Assembly (NCBI RefSeq): GCF_019702925.1
Contig: NZ_AP024713.1
Location: 930,001-994,000, forward strand
Length of the DNA: 64,000 nt
DNA from: Campylobacter sp. 19-13652
GTDB taxonomy: Bacteria > Campylobacterota > Campylobacteria > Campylobacterales > Campylobacteraceae
Direction: 5' to 3'
A program made the translations under genes and the position numbers. The notes below the pieces were generated by a model. It made no database searches, was not told the origin of the DNA, and saw only the letters and a list, made by a program, of their open reading frames with translations. Below, in pieces: positions 47,491 through 56,261 of this stretch; the first letter of the stretch is position 1, and each line of letters begins with the position of its first letter.

Positions 47491-48038
47491 TAAAGGCAAT
47501 TGAAGGAAAGCTAATCAAAAAAGAGCCAACCTACGCATATATAAAATGCGCTAGTGGGCTAACATACGGCGTACATATCTCGCTTTTTACGTCAGCGAAG
47601 CTAGAAACCGGCGCGCTATTGGAGCTTTTTATAACACAAATAATCCGAGAGGATGCAAACTTGCTTTACGGCTTTTTAGATACCGAGGAGCAGAGAATTT
47701 TTGAGCTGCTTATTAAGCTAAACGGAGTTGGAGCCTCAACGGCTATGGCTGTGTGTAGCTCACTAACCCCTCAGGCTTTTATGAGTGCTATTATCAGCGC
47801 GGATGACGCCGCTATAAAAACCGTCCCAGGCATAGGACCAAAAACAGCAAGACGCATAATAGCCGAGCTAAGCGACGCCAAACTTGCCATAGATAGTGCG
47901 CCAAGCTACCAGCAAGAGGCTCTTTTGGCGCTTGAATCGCTTGGCTTTAAACGAGAAAAAGTGCTAAAAGCACTCTCAGAGTGTGAGGCTACTGACACTG
48001 GCGAGCTTGTAAAGCAGGCTCTTAAAAAGCTGGCTTGA
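47487..48038 (+). CDS. ruvA: Holliday junction branch migration protein RuvA
   Basis: 183 residues. N-terminal OB fold, then two helix-hairpin-helix motifs (LIKLNGVGASTAMAV and VPGIGPKTARRIIAEL around 70-125) that grip the junction, and the small C-terminal domain III that contacts RuvB. Starts within the DUF342 stop (ATGA). ruvB and ruvC are not in this window. Confidence 0.95.
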   Translation: MIKAIEGKLIKKEPTYAYIKCASGLTYGVHISLFTSAKLETGALLELFITQIIREDANLLYGFLDTEEQRIFELLIKLNGVGASTAMAVCSSLTPQAFMSAIISADDAAIKTVPGIGPKTARRIIAELSDAKLAIDSAPSYQQEALLALESLGFKREKVLKALSECEATDTGELVKQALKKLA

Positions 48039-48059
48039 TTTTAAATTTAAGGAAAAAAA

Positions 48060-49100
48060 GTGAAATATGGTGTTATTTTTGGAGCAAAAAGCTTTGAACA
48101 TGAAATAAGCATAGTAAGCGCTGTGGTTTTAAAAGGGCTTTTGCCTAGTGCTGTTTTTGTATTTTGCGATGCAAACAGGGAGTTTTACCTCATACCAAAT
48201 GAGAAATTAAGGGCAAATTTTTTCACCAAATGGGAGTATAAAAAATGCGTAAAACTTAGCCTAGAAAACGGCGGATTTTACGCAAAAAAACTCCTCGGAA
48301 AAGAAAAAATAGAGGCTGATGTTTTTATAAATTTAATCCATGGCGCAGACGGCGAGGACGGTAAAATGGCGGGGTTACTTGAGTTTTTTGGCATAAAATT
48401 TATAGGACCTCGCCTTGAGGCAAGCGTGCTAAGCTACTCAAAATACCTAACAAAATTACTAGCCTCTAGCGTTGGGGTAAAAAGCCTAGAATATGAGGTG
48501 ATTTATAAAGGACAAAAGCCAACTATGTCCTTTCCTATCATTTTAAAGCCACTTCATCTAGGAAGCTCAATAGGTGTTAGTGTGGTAAAAGAGCAAAGTG
48601 AGCTAGAGTATGCGCTAGATGTGGCGTTTGAGTTTGATGATGCGGTGCTTGTAGAGCCATTTATTAGTGGAGTTAAGGAGTACAATCTAGCTGGGGCTAT
48701 GGTAAATAATGAGATAGTCTACTCTATAATAGAAGAGCCTTCTAAGAAAGAGTTTTTAGACTACGAGCAAAAATATATTAGCTTTTCAGCTGAAAGCAAT
48801 GTGCGAGAGGCTGAGCTTAGTGATGAAATCGTAAATAAATTTAAAGACGCCTTTACTAGAGTTTATAAATCAGGATTTAAGGGTGCCATTATACGATGTG
48901 ATTTTTTCTTGGTAGAAAATGAGGTTTATTTAAATGAGATAAACCCAAATCCAGGAAGCCTAGCAAACTACTTATTTAAGGACTTTTTGGGCTTGCTTGA
49001 TGGAGTAGCAAATAGCCTACCAAATGAGATGGATATAAACATAGATTATAAATTTATAAACACCATAACCCATGCTAAGGGTAGCCCAAAACTTAGCTAA
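48060..49100 (+). CDS. ddl: D-alanine-D-alanine ligase
   Basis: 346 residues, ATP-grasp enzyme that makes the D-Ala-D-Ala dipeptide for peptidoglycan. N-terminal serine/glutamate motif FGAKSFEHEISI, ATP site ILKPLHLGSSIGVSVV, and the metal/ATP end motif NEINPNPGSLANYLF. GTG start preceded by AAGGA. Together with murF two genes later it supplies the terminal dipeptide step. Confidence 0.96.
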   Translation: MKYGVIFGAKSFEHEISIVSAVVLKGLLPSAVFVFCDANREFYLIPNEKLRANFFTKWEYKKCVKLSLENGGFYAKKLLGKEKIEADVFINLIHGADGEDGKMAGLLEFFGIKFIGPRLEASVLSYSKYLTKLLASSVGVKSLEYEVIYKGQKPTMSFPIILKPLHLGSSIGVSVVKEQSELEYALDVAFEFDDAVLVEPFISGVKEYNLAGAMVNNEIVYSIIEEPSKKEFLDYEQKYISFSAESNVREAELSDEIVNKFKDAFTRVYKSGFKGAIIRCDFFLVENEVYLNEINPNPGSLANYLFKDFLGLLDGVANSLPNEMDINIDYKFINTITHAKGSPKLS

Positions 49101-49132
49101 TTTAGCGCTTTTTAATAAATTTTATGATAGAT

Positions 49133-49154
49133 TTTACATAAAATTTTATGTAAA
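49133..49154. promoter_or_regulatory. Perfect 22-bp palindrome before the antitoxin-like gene
   Basis: Arms TTTACATAAAA and TTTTATGTAAA without spacer, ending 8 nt upstream of the ATG and touching the AAAGG ribosome site. Its place and symmetry are those of an autoregulatory operator of Phd/YefM antitoxins. There is no T-run after it, so it is a poor terminator for ddl. Confidence 0.6.
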
Positions 49155-49162
49155 GGTAGAGC

Positions 49163-49390
49163 ATGGCGTCATTTAGCCAAGATGAGATATTTACAGCCAC
49201 AGAGGTTGTGCGAAACTTTAGTAATATTCTTACAAGGGTTTCAAAATCACAGCTTAAAAGAGCAGTTATAGTTAAAAATAATCGCTTTGAAGCGGTTATT
49301 TTAAACATGGCTGAGTATGAAAGATTAAGCGAGGCAGTATCTGTTTTAGAAGCCATTTATAAGGCAAAAAGAGGCGAAAATGGCGAGTAG
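49163..49390 (+). CDS. Phd/YefM-type antitoxin-like protein, no toxin partner
   Basis: 75 residues. The N-terminal part (FTATEVVRNFSNILTRV, then AVIVKNNRFEAVILNMAEYERL) has the Phd/YefM DNA-binding fold pattern: FTATEV..NF, then a beta strand followed by the MAEYERL helix. No RelE, Doc or YoeB toxin gene is adjacent; the next gene, overlapping by 11 nt, encodes an alpha/beta hydrolase. It may be a solitary regulator of itself and the following hydrolase-murF genes. I recall a small gene at the same place in C. jejuni. Confidence 0.72.
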   Translation: MASFSQDEIFTATEVVRNFSNILTRVSKSQLKRAVIVKNNRFEAVILNMAEYERLSEAVSVLEAIYKAKRGENGE

Positions 49391-50156
49391 GGAAGTTTTA
49401 TTAAATAGTGAAAATTTTACCATAAGCTATGAGATAATTCGCCCAGATAACCAAAAAAATAGCGAATATTCAGCCAAATTAGAACCAGTAAAAACAGTGC
49501 TATTTTTACACGGTTGGGGGGCTAAAAAAGAGCTGATGAAAGGCGCATTTGCCCCTTATTTTAAAAAGTGTTTACAAATTTATCTAGACATGCCAGGCTT
49601 TGGGGCTAGCAAAGAGCCAAAAAATCCCATGAATACAAAAGACTATGTAGACGTGATTTGCTGTTTTTTAAAAGATTTAGACATAATGCCAAACATGATA
49701 ATAGCCCATAGTTTCGGCGGTAAAGTAGCTGCGCTTTTATGTCAAAAAATAAGCGCACAAAGCCTAATCCTACTAAGTACAGCTGGTATACCTGAGCCAA
49801 AAAGACTAAGTGTAAGATTAAAAATTGCCATATTTAAGCTAGCCAAGGCGCTAGGTTTTGGCAAGCTTCGCAGATATTTTGCCAGCGATGACGCAAAGTC
49901 TATGAGTGAGACTATGTATGAGACCTTTAAAAACGTCGTAAATGAGGATTTTAGAGAGCATTTTGCGGCTTTAAATTTAGACGAAGTGCTTATTTTCTGG
50001 GGTGAAAGCGATAGTGCAGTAAGCACAAAAGCGGCAAAAGAATTAAAAAATATAACACCAAACTCAAGCTTAAAAATTCTATCAGGAGATCATTTCTTTT
50101 TCTTAAATCATGCTAAAGAAATAGCCAATGACTGCCTAAAAAGAGAGGTTAAATGA
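49380..50156 (+). CDS. Alpha/beta hydrolase
   Basis: 258 residues. Oxyanion-side motif FLHGWG near residue 40, nucleophile elbow AHSFGG (Ser near 111), acid in GESDSAV and the final catalytic His in SGDHFFFLNH near 240: a complete triad. Resembles small esterases of the BioH/MhpC group; no substrate can be named. Overlaps both neighbours, the antitoxin-like gene and murF, so it belongs to the cell-wall operon. Confidence 0.85.
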   Translation: MASREVLLNSENFTISYEIIRPDNQKNSEYSAKLEPVKTVLFLHGWGAKKELMKGAFAPYFKKCLQIYLDMPGFGASKEPKNPMNTKDYVDVICCFLKDLDIMPNMIIAHSFGGKVAALLCQKISAQSLILLSTAGIPEPKRLSVRLKIAIFKLAKALGFGKLRRYFASDDAKSMSETMYETFKNVVNEDFREHFAALNLDEVLIFWGESDSAVSTKAAKELKNITPNSSLKILSGDHFFFLNHAKEIANDCLKREVK

Positions 50157-51586
50157 AGCAGTTTTTACCATATTTACACCTGGCTAGCTCGCTGATTTTT
50201 ACAGTAGCACTTGCGTTTTACATGATAAGTTGCTTTCAGTGGTTTAATTATAAGCTAAAACGAGTTTTATTTCATTTTACAAAGCCACTTTGGCATCTAT
50301 TTTTTGCAATTATACCCGTAGTGCTTTATTATACGACAGGCGAATATTTTGCAATTTATCTTATATTTGCCTACATTCCTGCGATAATTGTATGGCATAA
50401 AAGACTTGATAAGAAACTCGTATTTACCGCACGAGTAAAGCGATTTTTTGTATTTTTACTTATCGCTTTTGCAGCATATACAGGGATTTATTTTGCCGTA
50501 AATTTAACCCTTAAAGCAGACAGCATACTGCCTATTATAGCTGCCATGTGTGCTAGCTATTTATATGAACGCCTTAATATGGCTAAATTTTATCAAAAAG
50601 CAAAGAAAAAACTAGAGTCTATGCCCGATTTGACAGTGATTTTAATAACGGCAAGCTACGGCAAAACCAGTATGAAAAACTTCCTTTACGAGCTGCTTAA
50701 GGACGATTTTATCTGCTACAAAACCCCACGAAGCGTTAACACAGAATCTGGTATAATAAAAGATATAAATGAAAATCTCCCTCAAAATTGCCAAATATAC
50801 ATAGCCGAGGCTGGAGCCAGAGAAAGGGGAGACATCTACGCCATAACGCGCCTACTCTCACCAAAAATAGTCATCGTGGGCGAGATAGGTTCAGCTCATC
50901 TTGAGTATTTTAAGAGCATTGACGTAACTAGAAACACAAAGCTAGAAGCCCTTAAAAGCACAAATCTTAAAAAAGCCTTTTTGCACTCAAGCACACTCAA
51001 GCAAGCAGATGATGATATCATCATATACGATAGTGATGTGAGTTTGGGGAGGGCAAATTTAGACGGCATTGAGTTTAAAATAGGTAATGAAAGCTTTAGT
51101 GCGCCGCTACTTGGCGGGTTTCACACACAAAATCTAGCCGCTGTAATAAAGGCCGCTAAATATTTAGGGGCAGAAAAAGCAAATATCAAAAAAGCACTAA
51201 GCACGCTCAAAAACCCAGAACACCGCCTTTTTAAAATGGAAGCAGGCGGAAAAATCATAATAGATGATAGCTTTAATGGAAACATCAATGGAATGCTTGC
51301 AAGCTACAATCTAGCAGCTACATACCCTGGACGTAAAGTCTTGATAACTCCAGGCATAGTAGAGGGTGCGCAGGAGGATAATAAAACTCTGGCAAAGGCG
51401 GCAAATGATGTATTTGACGTGGTTATGATAACTGGCGCTCTTAACGCACCTACGCTTTTAAAAGAGCTAAAACGCCCAAAAATCATCATCGTAAAAGATA
51501 AATCAAACCTAACTCAAATGCTAGCTGAGCATACAATGGCTGGGGATTTAGTGTTATTTTCAAACGATGCGCCAAGCTTTATATAG
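50153..51586 (+). CDS. murF: MurF-type UDP-MurNAc-tripeptide-D-Ala-D-Ala ligase with membrane domain
   Basis: 477 residues. The first 155 residues hold about four to five transmembrane segments where the usual MurF has a soluble UDP-binding domain. Then comes a Mur-ligase core with the ATP loop ITASYGKTSMKN near 167, the central domain and the C-terminal ligand domain (IDDSFNGNINGM near 370; LITPGIVEGAQED). Adds D-Ala-D-Ala to the precursor. Identification as murF rests on synteny and the core; another Mur-like ligase acting at the membrane is possible. Confidence 0.8.
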   Translation: MKQFLPYLHLASSLIFTVALAFYMISCFQWFNYKLKRVLFHFTKPLWHLFFAIIPVVLYYTTGEYFAIYLIFAYIPAIIVWHKRLDKKLVFTARVKRFFVFLLIAFAAYTGIYFAVNLTLKADSILPIIAAMCASYLYERLNMAKFYQKAKKKLESMPDLTVILITASYGKTSMKNFLYELLKDDFICYKTPRSVNTESGIIKDINENLPQNCQIYIAEAGARERGDIYAITRLLSPKIVIVGEIGSAHLEYFKSIDVTRNTKLEALKSTNLKKAFLHSSTLKQADDDIIIYDSDVSLGRANLDGIEFKIGNESFSAPLLGGFHTQNLAAVIKAAKYLGAEKANIKKALSTLKNPEHRLFKMEAGGKIIIDDSFNGNINGMLASYNLAATYPGRKVLITPGIVEGAQEDNKTLAKAANDVFDVVMITGALNAPTLLKELKRPKIIIVKDKSNLTQMLAEHTMAGDLVLFSNDAPSFI

Positions 51587-51664
51587 CAATAAATTTAGCA
51601 GGCTTTAAATCTGCTAAATTTAATATTTATACTTAGATAAGTTGATAATGCTAATATAAAGGTA

Positions 51665-51694
51665 TTGACTTTTACTAGCACTCTATGATATAAT
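51665..51694 (+). promoter_or_regulatory. Near-consensus promoter of htpG
   Basis: TTGACT at 51665-51670 and TATAAT at 51689-51694, 18-nt spacer, about 30 nt upstream of the ATG. A CIRCE-like half site lies between the two boxes. Confidence 0.7.
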
Positions 51695-51701
51695 CTGCCA
51701 A
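51675..51701 (+). promoter_or_regulatory. Degenerate CIRCE-like element in the htpG promoter
   Basis: CIRCE, the HrcA operator, is TTAGCACTC, nine bases, GAGTGCTAA. Here CTAGCACTC (8 of 9) is followed by nine bases and ATCTGCCAA (5 of 9). It overlaps the spacer and -10 box, a repressor position. The second arm is weak, so binding is uncertain. Confidence 0.35.
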
Positions 51702-51724
51702 AATAAATTTTTAAGGATAAAAAA

Positions 51725-53581
51725 ATGGCAGAAAAATTTGAATTTCAAACCGAAGTGAATGATCTTTTAAATTTAATGATACATTCGCTTTACTCAAATA
51801 AGGAAATTTTCTTACGTGAGCTAGTCTCAAACGCTAGTGACGCACTAGATAAGCTAAACTACCTAAGCCTAACAGACGAAGCTTACAAAGCCCTAAACTA
51901 CGTGCCTAGGATAGATTTAGCAATTGACAAAGACGCCAAAACCCTAAGCATAAGCGACAATGGCATAGGCATGAGCCACGATGAATTAATCGAAAACCTA
52001 GGCACAATCGCAAGAAGCGGCACAAAGGGCTTTATCTCAAAGTTAAGCGGAGACGCCAAAAAAGACAGCTCGCTTATAGGGCAGTTTGGCGTGGGCTTTT
52101 ACTCGGCGTTTATGGTGGCTGATAAAATCGAAGTCATAAGCCGCAAGGCGCTCGAAAAAGACGCCTACAAATGGACGTCAGATGCTAAAAGCTACGAGAT
52201 AGCCCCAGCCACTCGCCAAGACCACGGCACGACGATAATCCTGCACTTAAAAGATGATGAATTTGCCGATGAGTGGAGAGTGGAGAGCATAATCAAAAAA
52301 TACTCAAACCACATACCATATCCTATCTTCATGGATAAAACCGAGTATGTGCCGCCAAAAGATGGCGAAAAAGAGGGCAGCTACGAAAGCAAAAACATCC
52401 AAATCAACAAAGCAAACGCAATCTGGAGAGTGGCAAAAAGTCAGCTAAAGGCGGAGGATTATAATGAGTTTTACAAGCAAATCAGCCACGACAGCCACGA
52501 CCCACTGCTATACATTCACACCAAAGCAGAAGGCAAAATAGAGTATAACACGCTATTTTACGTACCTAGCACTGAGCCGTTTGATCTTTTCCGTGTGGAT
52601 TATCAAAGCGGCGTGAAACTTTACGTAAAGCGAGTGTTTATAACTGATGACGCAAAGGAGCTTTTACCGAGCTATTTAAGGTTTATTAAAGGCGTGATAG
52701 ACGTGGAAGACCTGCCGCTAAACGTAAGCCGCGAAATCTTGCAAGAAAATGCAATAATGAAAAGCGTAAAAGAAGCGAGCGTAAAAAAGATACTCTCAGA
52801 GCTAGGCAAGCTAAAACAAAGCGACAAGGATAAGTATCTTGAGTTTTATAAACTCTTTGGCAAGGTGCTAAAAGAGGGGCTTTATGGCTGGGGAGGCGAG
52901 AAAGAGAGCCTGCTTGATCTAGTGATGTTTAAATCAACAACTAGAGACGGACTAATCAGCCTAAAAGAGTACAAGGATGCGATGAAAGAGGGGCAAAAGA
53001 GCATTTATTACATAAGCGGAAATAATGAAAAAATGCTAAAAAGCTCACCACTTTTAGAGAGCTTTAAAAAAGATGGCATAGAAGTGTTAATAATGGACGA
53101 AGAGATAGACACTATCGTAATGCCAATGGTAAATGAGTATGATAAAACACCGATAAAATCGGTAAGCAGTGCTGATATAGATGAGGAAATAGGAGTAAAA
53201 GAGGAGAGTGCAGACGATAGTAAAATAACAAAAACCATAATAAAACTTAAAGAAATATTAAAAGATGAAGTAAAAGATGTAAGAGCCACTGGCAGACTAA
53301 GCGACTCGGCTGCGTGCATAGTCTATGACAAAAACGACCCAGACTACGCTATGCAGCAGATGCTAAAGCAGATGGGGCAGGGCGATTTGCCACCAATAAA
53401 GCCTATATTAGAGGTAAATCCGCAACACGAACTACTCATAAAGCTAGAATCAAATGAGGCTGCGATTTATGATGTGGCGGAGGTGCTACTAGACCTAGCC
53501 AAGCTAAATGAGGGAATTAGTATTAAAAACCCATCAGAATTAAGCAAAAAAATAACAAAACTAATGCTAAAAGCCCTGTAA
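51725..53581 (+). CDS. htpG: Molecular chaperone HtpG (Hsp90)
   Basis: 618 residues. N-terminal GHKL ATPase domain with [15 protein letters not shown] near 35, DNGIGMS near 80 and [13 protein letters not shown] near 118; middle domain with [12 protein letters not shown] near 340; C-terminal dimerisation domain. Stress-related protein folding in the cytoplasm. Monocistronic with its own strong promoter; its stop (TAATG) overlaps a 25-codon open frame that I do not count as a gene. Confidence 0.97.
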   Translation: MAEKFEFQTEVNDLLNLMIHSLYSNKEIFLRELVSNASDALDKLNYLSLTDEAYKALNYVPRIDLAIDKDAKTLSISDNGIGMSHDELIENLGTIARSGTKGFISKLSGDAKKDSSLIGQFGVGFYSAFMVADKIEVISRKALEKDAYKWTSDAKSYEIAPATRQDHGTTIILHLKDDEFADEWRVESIIKKYSNHIPYPIFMDKTEYVPPKDGEKEGSYESKNIQINKANAIWRVAKSQLKAEDYNEFYKQISHDSHDPLLYIHTKAEGKIEYNTLFYVPSTEPFDLFRVDYQSGVKLYVKRVFITDDAKELLPSYLRFIKGVIDVEDLPLNVSREILQENAIMKSVKEASVKKILSELGKLKQSDKDKYLEFYKLFGKVLKEGLYGWGGEKESLLDLVMFKSTTRDGLISLKEYKDAMKEGQKSIYYISGNNEKMLKSSPLLESFKKDGIEVLIMDEEIDTIVMPMVNEYDKTPIKSVSSADIDEEIGVKEESADDSKITKTIIKLKEILKDEVKDVRATGRLSDSAACIVYDKNDPDYAMQQMLKQMGQGDLPPIKPILEVNPQHELLIKLESNEAAIYDVAEVLLDLAKLNEGISIKNPSELSKKITKLMLKAL

Positions 53582-53655
53582 TGGGGCTTAATATCGCAAC
53601 TGATAGCTCTTACGTTGTGCTAAGGATAAAAGTAAAGCCTGTAAATAAAGTGAAA

Positions 53656-53699
53656 TAAAATTTCATGCAGTTGCCACTGCGAGCTGTGATGAAATTTTA
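53656..53699. repeat. Perfect 11-bp inverted repeat downstream of htpG
   Basis: TAAAATTTCAT at 53656-53666 and ATGAAATTTTA at 53689-53699; inside, GCAG/CTGC forms a second short stem. No real T-run beyond the stem. Could stabilise the htpG 3' end or be part of a small RNA. Confidence 0.55.
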
Positions 53700-53710
53700 A
53701 ATCCAGCCGC

Positions 53711-53737
53711 AAAGGCTCTTGTTTAAAAAGAGCCTTT
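53711..53737. terminator. Hairpin, possible htpG terminator
   Basis: AAAGGCTCTT/AAGAGCCTTT (10 bp, 7-nt loop). The T-run after the stem is missing on the plus strand (AAAG follows), so termination would be weak or not the role. Confidence 0.5.
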
Positions 53738-53952
53738 AAAGTTATACAAAATACCGCTGTAAACCATCATAAATCACTACGCATTTATAATAGCTATTAA
53801 AATAAGTAGTAATATTTATTTAAAACAACAATAAATTTGCAAAAATTTAAAAATAAGGCAAAGCCTAACAAACGAAAGTAGATATATAAATAAGAAGAAA
53901 AAACAGAGAGAGGATAGCTACTTAAACCTCAGTCCTAAGGATTAAATTTATT

Positions 53953-54366
53953 TTAAAATTTAATCCTGCTACCACCAAATAAAACTCTATTATTATCAAG
54001 TTCTATCTGGTTTTTAATTTGCGCTAGAGCATCTATATCCCACATATCACTACAGCTTCCAGAATTCCCTATGCTAAACTCTATAGCTTTCTCCTCTATG
54101 TTTGATACATTTAAACAGCTGTCATCACCTATTTTTATAGGCAGATTAACACCTGTTATATCGGCTATGGTCTTATTGTTTTCAAATTTTCCTTGAGTGG
54201 CATAATACTCATTAAGCCTTGCAAAAAGCGTTTTTACATTGGTTGCAGCCACCACTATCTTAGCGTCATCCCTGCTAACCATAAATTTACTGGTCGCAAT
54301 TCCAGCAAGCGCCCCTAATATAACTATGACGAATATAAGTTCAATAAGCGTAAAACCGCGTTGCAT
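53953..54366 (-). CDS. Pseudopilin / type II secretion-like prepilin
   Basis: 137 residues. Class III signal: a two-residue leader MQ-R then G-FTLIELIFVIVILGALAG, with the cleavage glycine and Glu at +5, then one long hydrophobic helix and a soluble domain with two cysteines (DDSCLNVSN and SGSCSDMWD) that may form a disulfide. It would be processed by the prepilin peptidase at 11947-12708 and assembled into a pseudopilus for DNA uptake or secretion. No other secretion genes are adjacent. Confidence 0.85.
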   Translation of the reverse strand: MQRGFTLIELIFVIVILGALAGIATSKFMVSRDDAKIVVAATNVKTLFARLNEYYATQGKFENNKTIADITGVNLPIKIGDDSCLNVSNIEEKAIEFSIGNSGSCSDMWDIDALAQIKNQIELDNNRVLFGGSRIKF

Positions 54367-54639
54367 AAGTTTTCCTGTGAGATATATGAAAATTTATTAA
54401 AATTATACTTAAGATTATTAAATTTAATTTGAATAATTTTAAATTTAAAATATAAAAATATAAAAGAAAAGTTAACAGATACAGAGCAAATAAATCAAAT
54501 TTGGAAATTATTTTAAAGCATAGGCAATAAATATAATGCGCTATTTTCTTGTCAAAAATTTTTATTTTTACAAAAAGCTGTTTTTTATTATTTTGCTAAA
54601 ACTTTCTAAAAGATAAAAATACAATGATTTTAATATTTT

Positions 54640-54714
<75 letters not shown>

Positions 54715-54736
54715 TCAAAAGGAAATTAAAAAGAAG

Positions 54737-54811
54737 TGGATGGGGTAAGAGGATTCGAACCTCTGAATGGCAGGACCAAAACCTGCTGCCTTACCGCTTG
54801 GCGATACCCCA
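54737..54811 (-). tRNA. tRNA-Gln (anticodon TTG)
   Basis: 75 nt with encoded CCA; acceptor stem TGGGGTA/TACCCCA, anticodon loop TTTTGGT giving TTG, T-arm AGAGG-TTCGAAT-CCTCT. First of the two-tRNA transcript behind a near-consensus promoter. Confidence 0.95.
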
Positions 54812-54831
54812 ACATCATTTTTGAGAGTGTG

Positions 54832-54860
54832 ATTATAGCTTGTTTTAAAATAAAAGTCAA
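54832..54860 (-). promoter_or_regulatory. Promoter of the tRNA pair
   Basis: On the minus strand TTGACT (54860-54855), a 17-nt spacer and TATAAT (54837-54832), 21 nt before tRNA-Gln. One of the best matches to sigma-70 consensus in the window, as expected for stable RNA genes. Confidence 0.8.
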
Positions 54861-55019
54861 GAGAAATTATCACAAAAAGTAAAAAATATTTTAAAATTAA
54901 ATTTTATAATATAAAACAAAATGGATAAATTAATTTTAAAACAAGACAAAAATAAAAATTACAGGTAATAAATTTTTAAAGCCCTTTAATGGCTCATAAT
55001 TATAGTTTTTTTAGAGAGA

Positions 55020-55027
55020 GGGGGGGG
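55020..55027. repeat. Homopolymeric G8 tract
   Basis: Eight G preceded by AGAGAGA. In Campylobacter G tracts of eight or more vary in length and switch genes on and off. Here it lies between genes, about 250 nt from the 3' end of the EamA gene. Confidence 0.7.
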
Positions 55028-55277
55028 ATAAATTTATTATAAAACATGGCTTTACTGCTTAACACAAATAGGCATTTTGACTTAAAATTCTAAAACGGTG
55101 ACAATACCTTGCTTTGCGTCAAATTTTAGTTAAGATTTTTGGCTTTAGCTACAAAAATAGCCAAAATACCAAAGTGTTATAAAGACGGCAAAAAACAAAT
55201 ATATTTGTTTAAGCAATTAAAGCCTAATGTCGCAAGTCATAAAGTCAAAGAGAAAGCCACAAAAAGCGCGCAAATCT

Positions 55278-56147
55278 CTACCTCTTTGCCTTTGCGCCAA
55301 AAGCGATGATTAAGGCAAGCCAGATAAGCCCAAAAGATAGCTTTGTCGCATAATACACGCTTTCATGATAAACATAAACCGCAAGCAAAAGCGAGATGGT
55401 CGGCGAAATATACTGCATATACCCTATGCTACTAAGCGAAATACGCGTGCTAGCAGCCCCAAAAGCAAGCAGCGGCAGCACTGTAATCACGCCTGAAAAT
55501 GCAAGCAAAAAGCCGTTATAATCAAGCCCAAAGTGCAAATTTCCATTACTATATAGATATACTCCATACCCCACAACAAAAGGCAAAAGCATAACAGTCT
55601 CGACAAAAAGCCCCTCAAGAGAGCCTACATTAAGCCGCTTTTTATTCAATCCATAAAGAGCAAAGCTAAGCGGTAAAACAAGTGAAACCATAGGCAATTC
55701 GCCAGCTGCTACAATCTGCACGCCTATAGCAACAGCTACCAAAAAAGTAGCAAAAAGCCCAGCCCGCCCTAAGCGTTCGCCTAAGACCACAACCCCTAAA
55801 AGTATGCTCATTAGGGGATTTATGAAATATCCGAGGCTTGTTTGGACTATCTGCCCTAAAGCTACGGCGTATATAAAAACTCCCCAGTTTACGCTGATTA
55901 AAATTCCTCCCACAAATAGCCCAAAGCGCTTTTTGCTATCACCAAATAAAGCTTTTAATACATGCGTGTGTTTTAAAACAATAATGATAAAAGCCAGCAA
56001 AAATATAGAAAAAAATATACGTGCTGCTAGTATCTCAAGTGCACCTATTTCTGGCGGAAAGAGCTTAAAAAACGCTGGGAAAATACCCCACATAATAAAA
56101 GCCGTAGCAGCATAGATGTAGCCTAGTTTTGTGCTGTTTTGTATCAT
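55278..56147 (-). CDS. EamA-family transporter of the RarD type
   Basis: 289 residues, ten transmembrane helices in two EamA halves. The N-terminal [21 protein letters not shown] and the order of helices match RarD (drug/metabolite transporter superfamily), whose substrates are not firmly known. Single gene, divergent from the DAHP synthase gene across about 115 nt. Confidence 0.88.
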   Translation of the reverse strand: MIQNSTKLGYIYAATAFIMWGIFPAFFKLFPPEIGALEILAARIFFSIFLLAFIIIVLKHTHVLKALFGDSKKRFGLFVGGILISVNWGVFIYAVALGQIVQTSLGYFINPLMSILLGVVVLGERLGRAGLFATFLVAVAIGVQIVAAGELPMVSLVLPLSFALYGLNKKRLNVGSLEGLFVETVMLLPFVVGYGVYLYSNGNLHFGLDYNGFLLAFSGVITVLPLLAFGAASTRISLSSIGYMQYISPTISLLLAVYVYHESVYYATKLSFGLIWLALIIAFGAKAKR

Positions 56148-56221
56148 TTTGCGCCTTTAAAAGCGGACATTATAAATTTAAAACTTTTAAAAGTTAATAA
56201 AAAGTTTAAGAAAAATGATGA

Positions 56222-56227
56222 TATAAT
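56222..56227 (+). promoter_or_regulatory. -10 box for the DAHP synthase gene
   Basis: TGATATAAT (TATAAT at 56222-56227 with upstream TG-like extension), 35 nt before the chosen ATG. An upstream extension of the open frame (from 56139) would be cut off by this promoter. Confidence 0.5.
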
Positions 56228-56261
56228 GCGAGATTTTAAGTATGATTTAAGAGGTGATAAT

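Larger units (their letters stand above)
53582..53952. other. 371-nt gap between convergent htpG and pseudopilin genes
   Basis: Two strong inverted repeats (53656-53699 and 53711-53737) come one after the other, followed by AT-rich DNA. A 25-codon frame starts on the htpG stop at 53581 but lacks its own ribosome site and any relative I know. No other gene is seen. Confidence 0.5.
54812..55277. other. 466-nt gap holding the tRNA promoter and a G8 tract
   Basis: After the tRNA promoter the sequence is AT-rich. An (AG)n stretch runs into eight consecutive G at 55020-55027. Frames around it are short: on the plus strand one reads GDKFIIKHGFTA before a stop, another starts MALLLNTNRHFDLKF. These may be scraps of a former gene, but none is convincing. 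Confidence 0.45.

Noticed and set aside
49102-49356. 84-codon minus-strand frame opposite the antitoxin-like gene, as a possible missing toxin
   Set aside because: Antisense overlap over the full length, no family resemblance to RelE, Doc or Fic toxins.
52600-53581. Possible frameshift near the end of htpG because of low-complexity acidic stretch
   Set aside because: The frame is continuous to a normal 618-residue length; the acidic EE-rich linker is usual in Hsp90.
53581-53658. 25-codon frame starting on the htpG stop
   Set aside because: TAATG overlap is suggestive, but the product is short, has no features, and runs into a strong inverted repeat.
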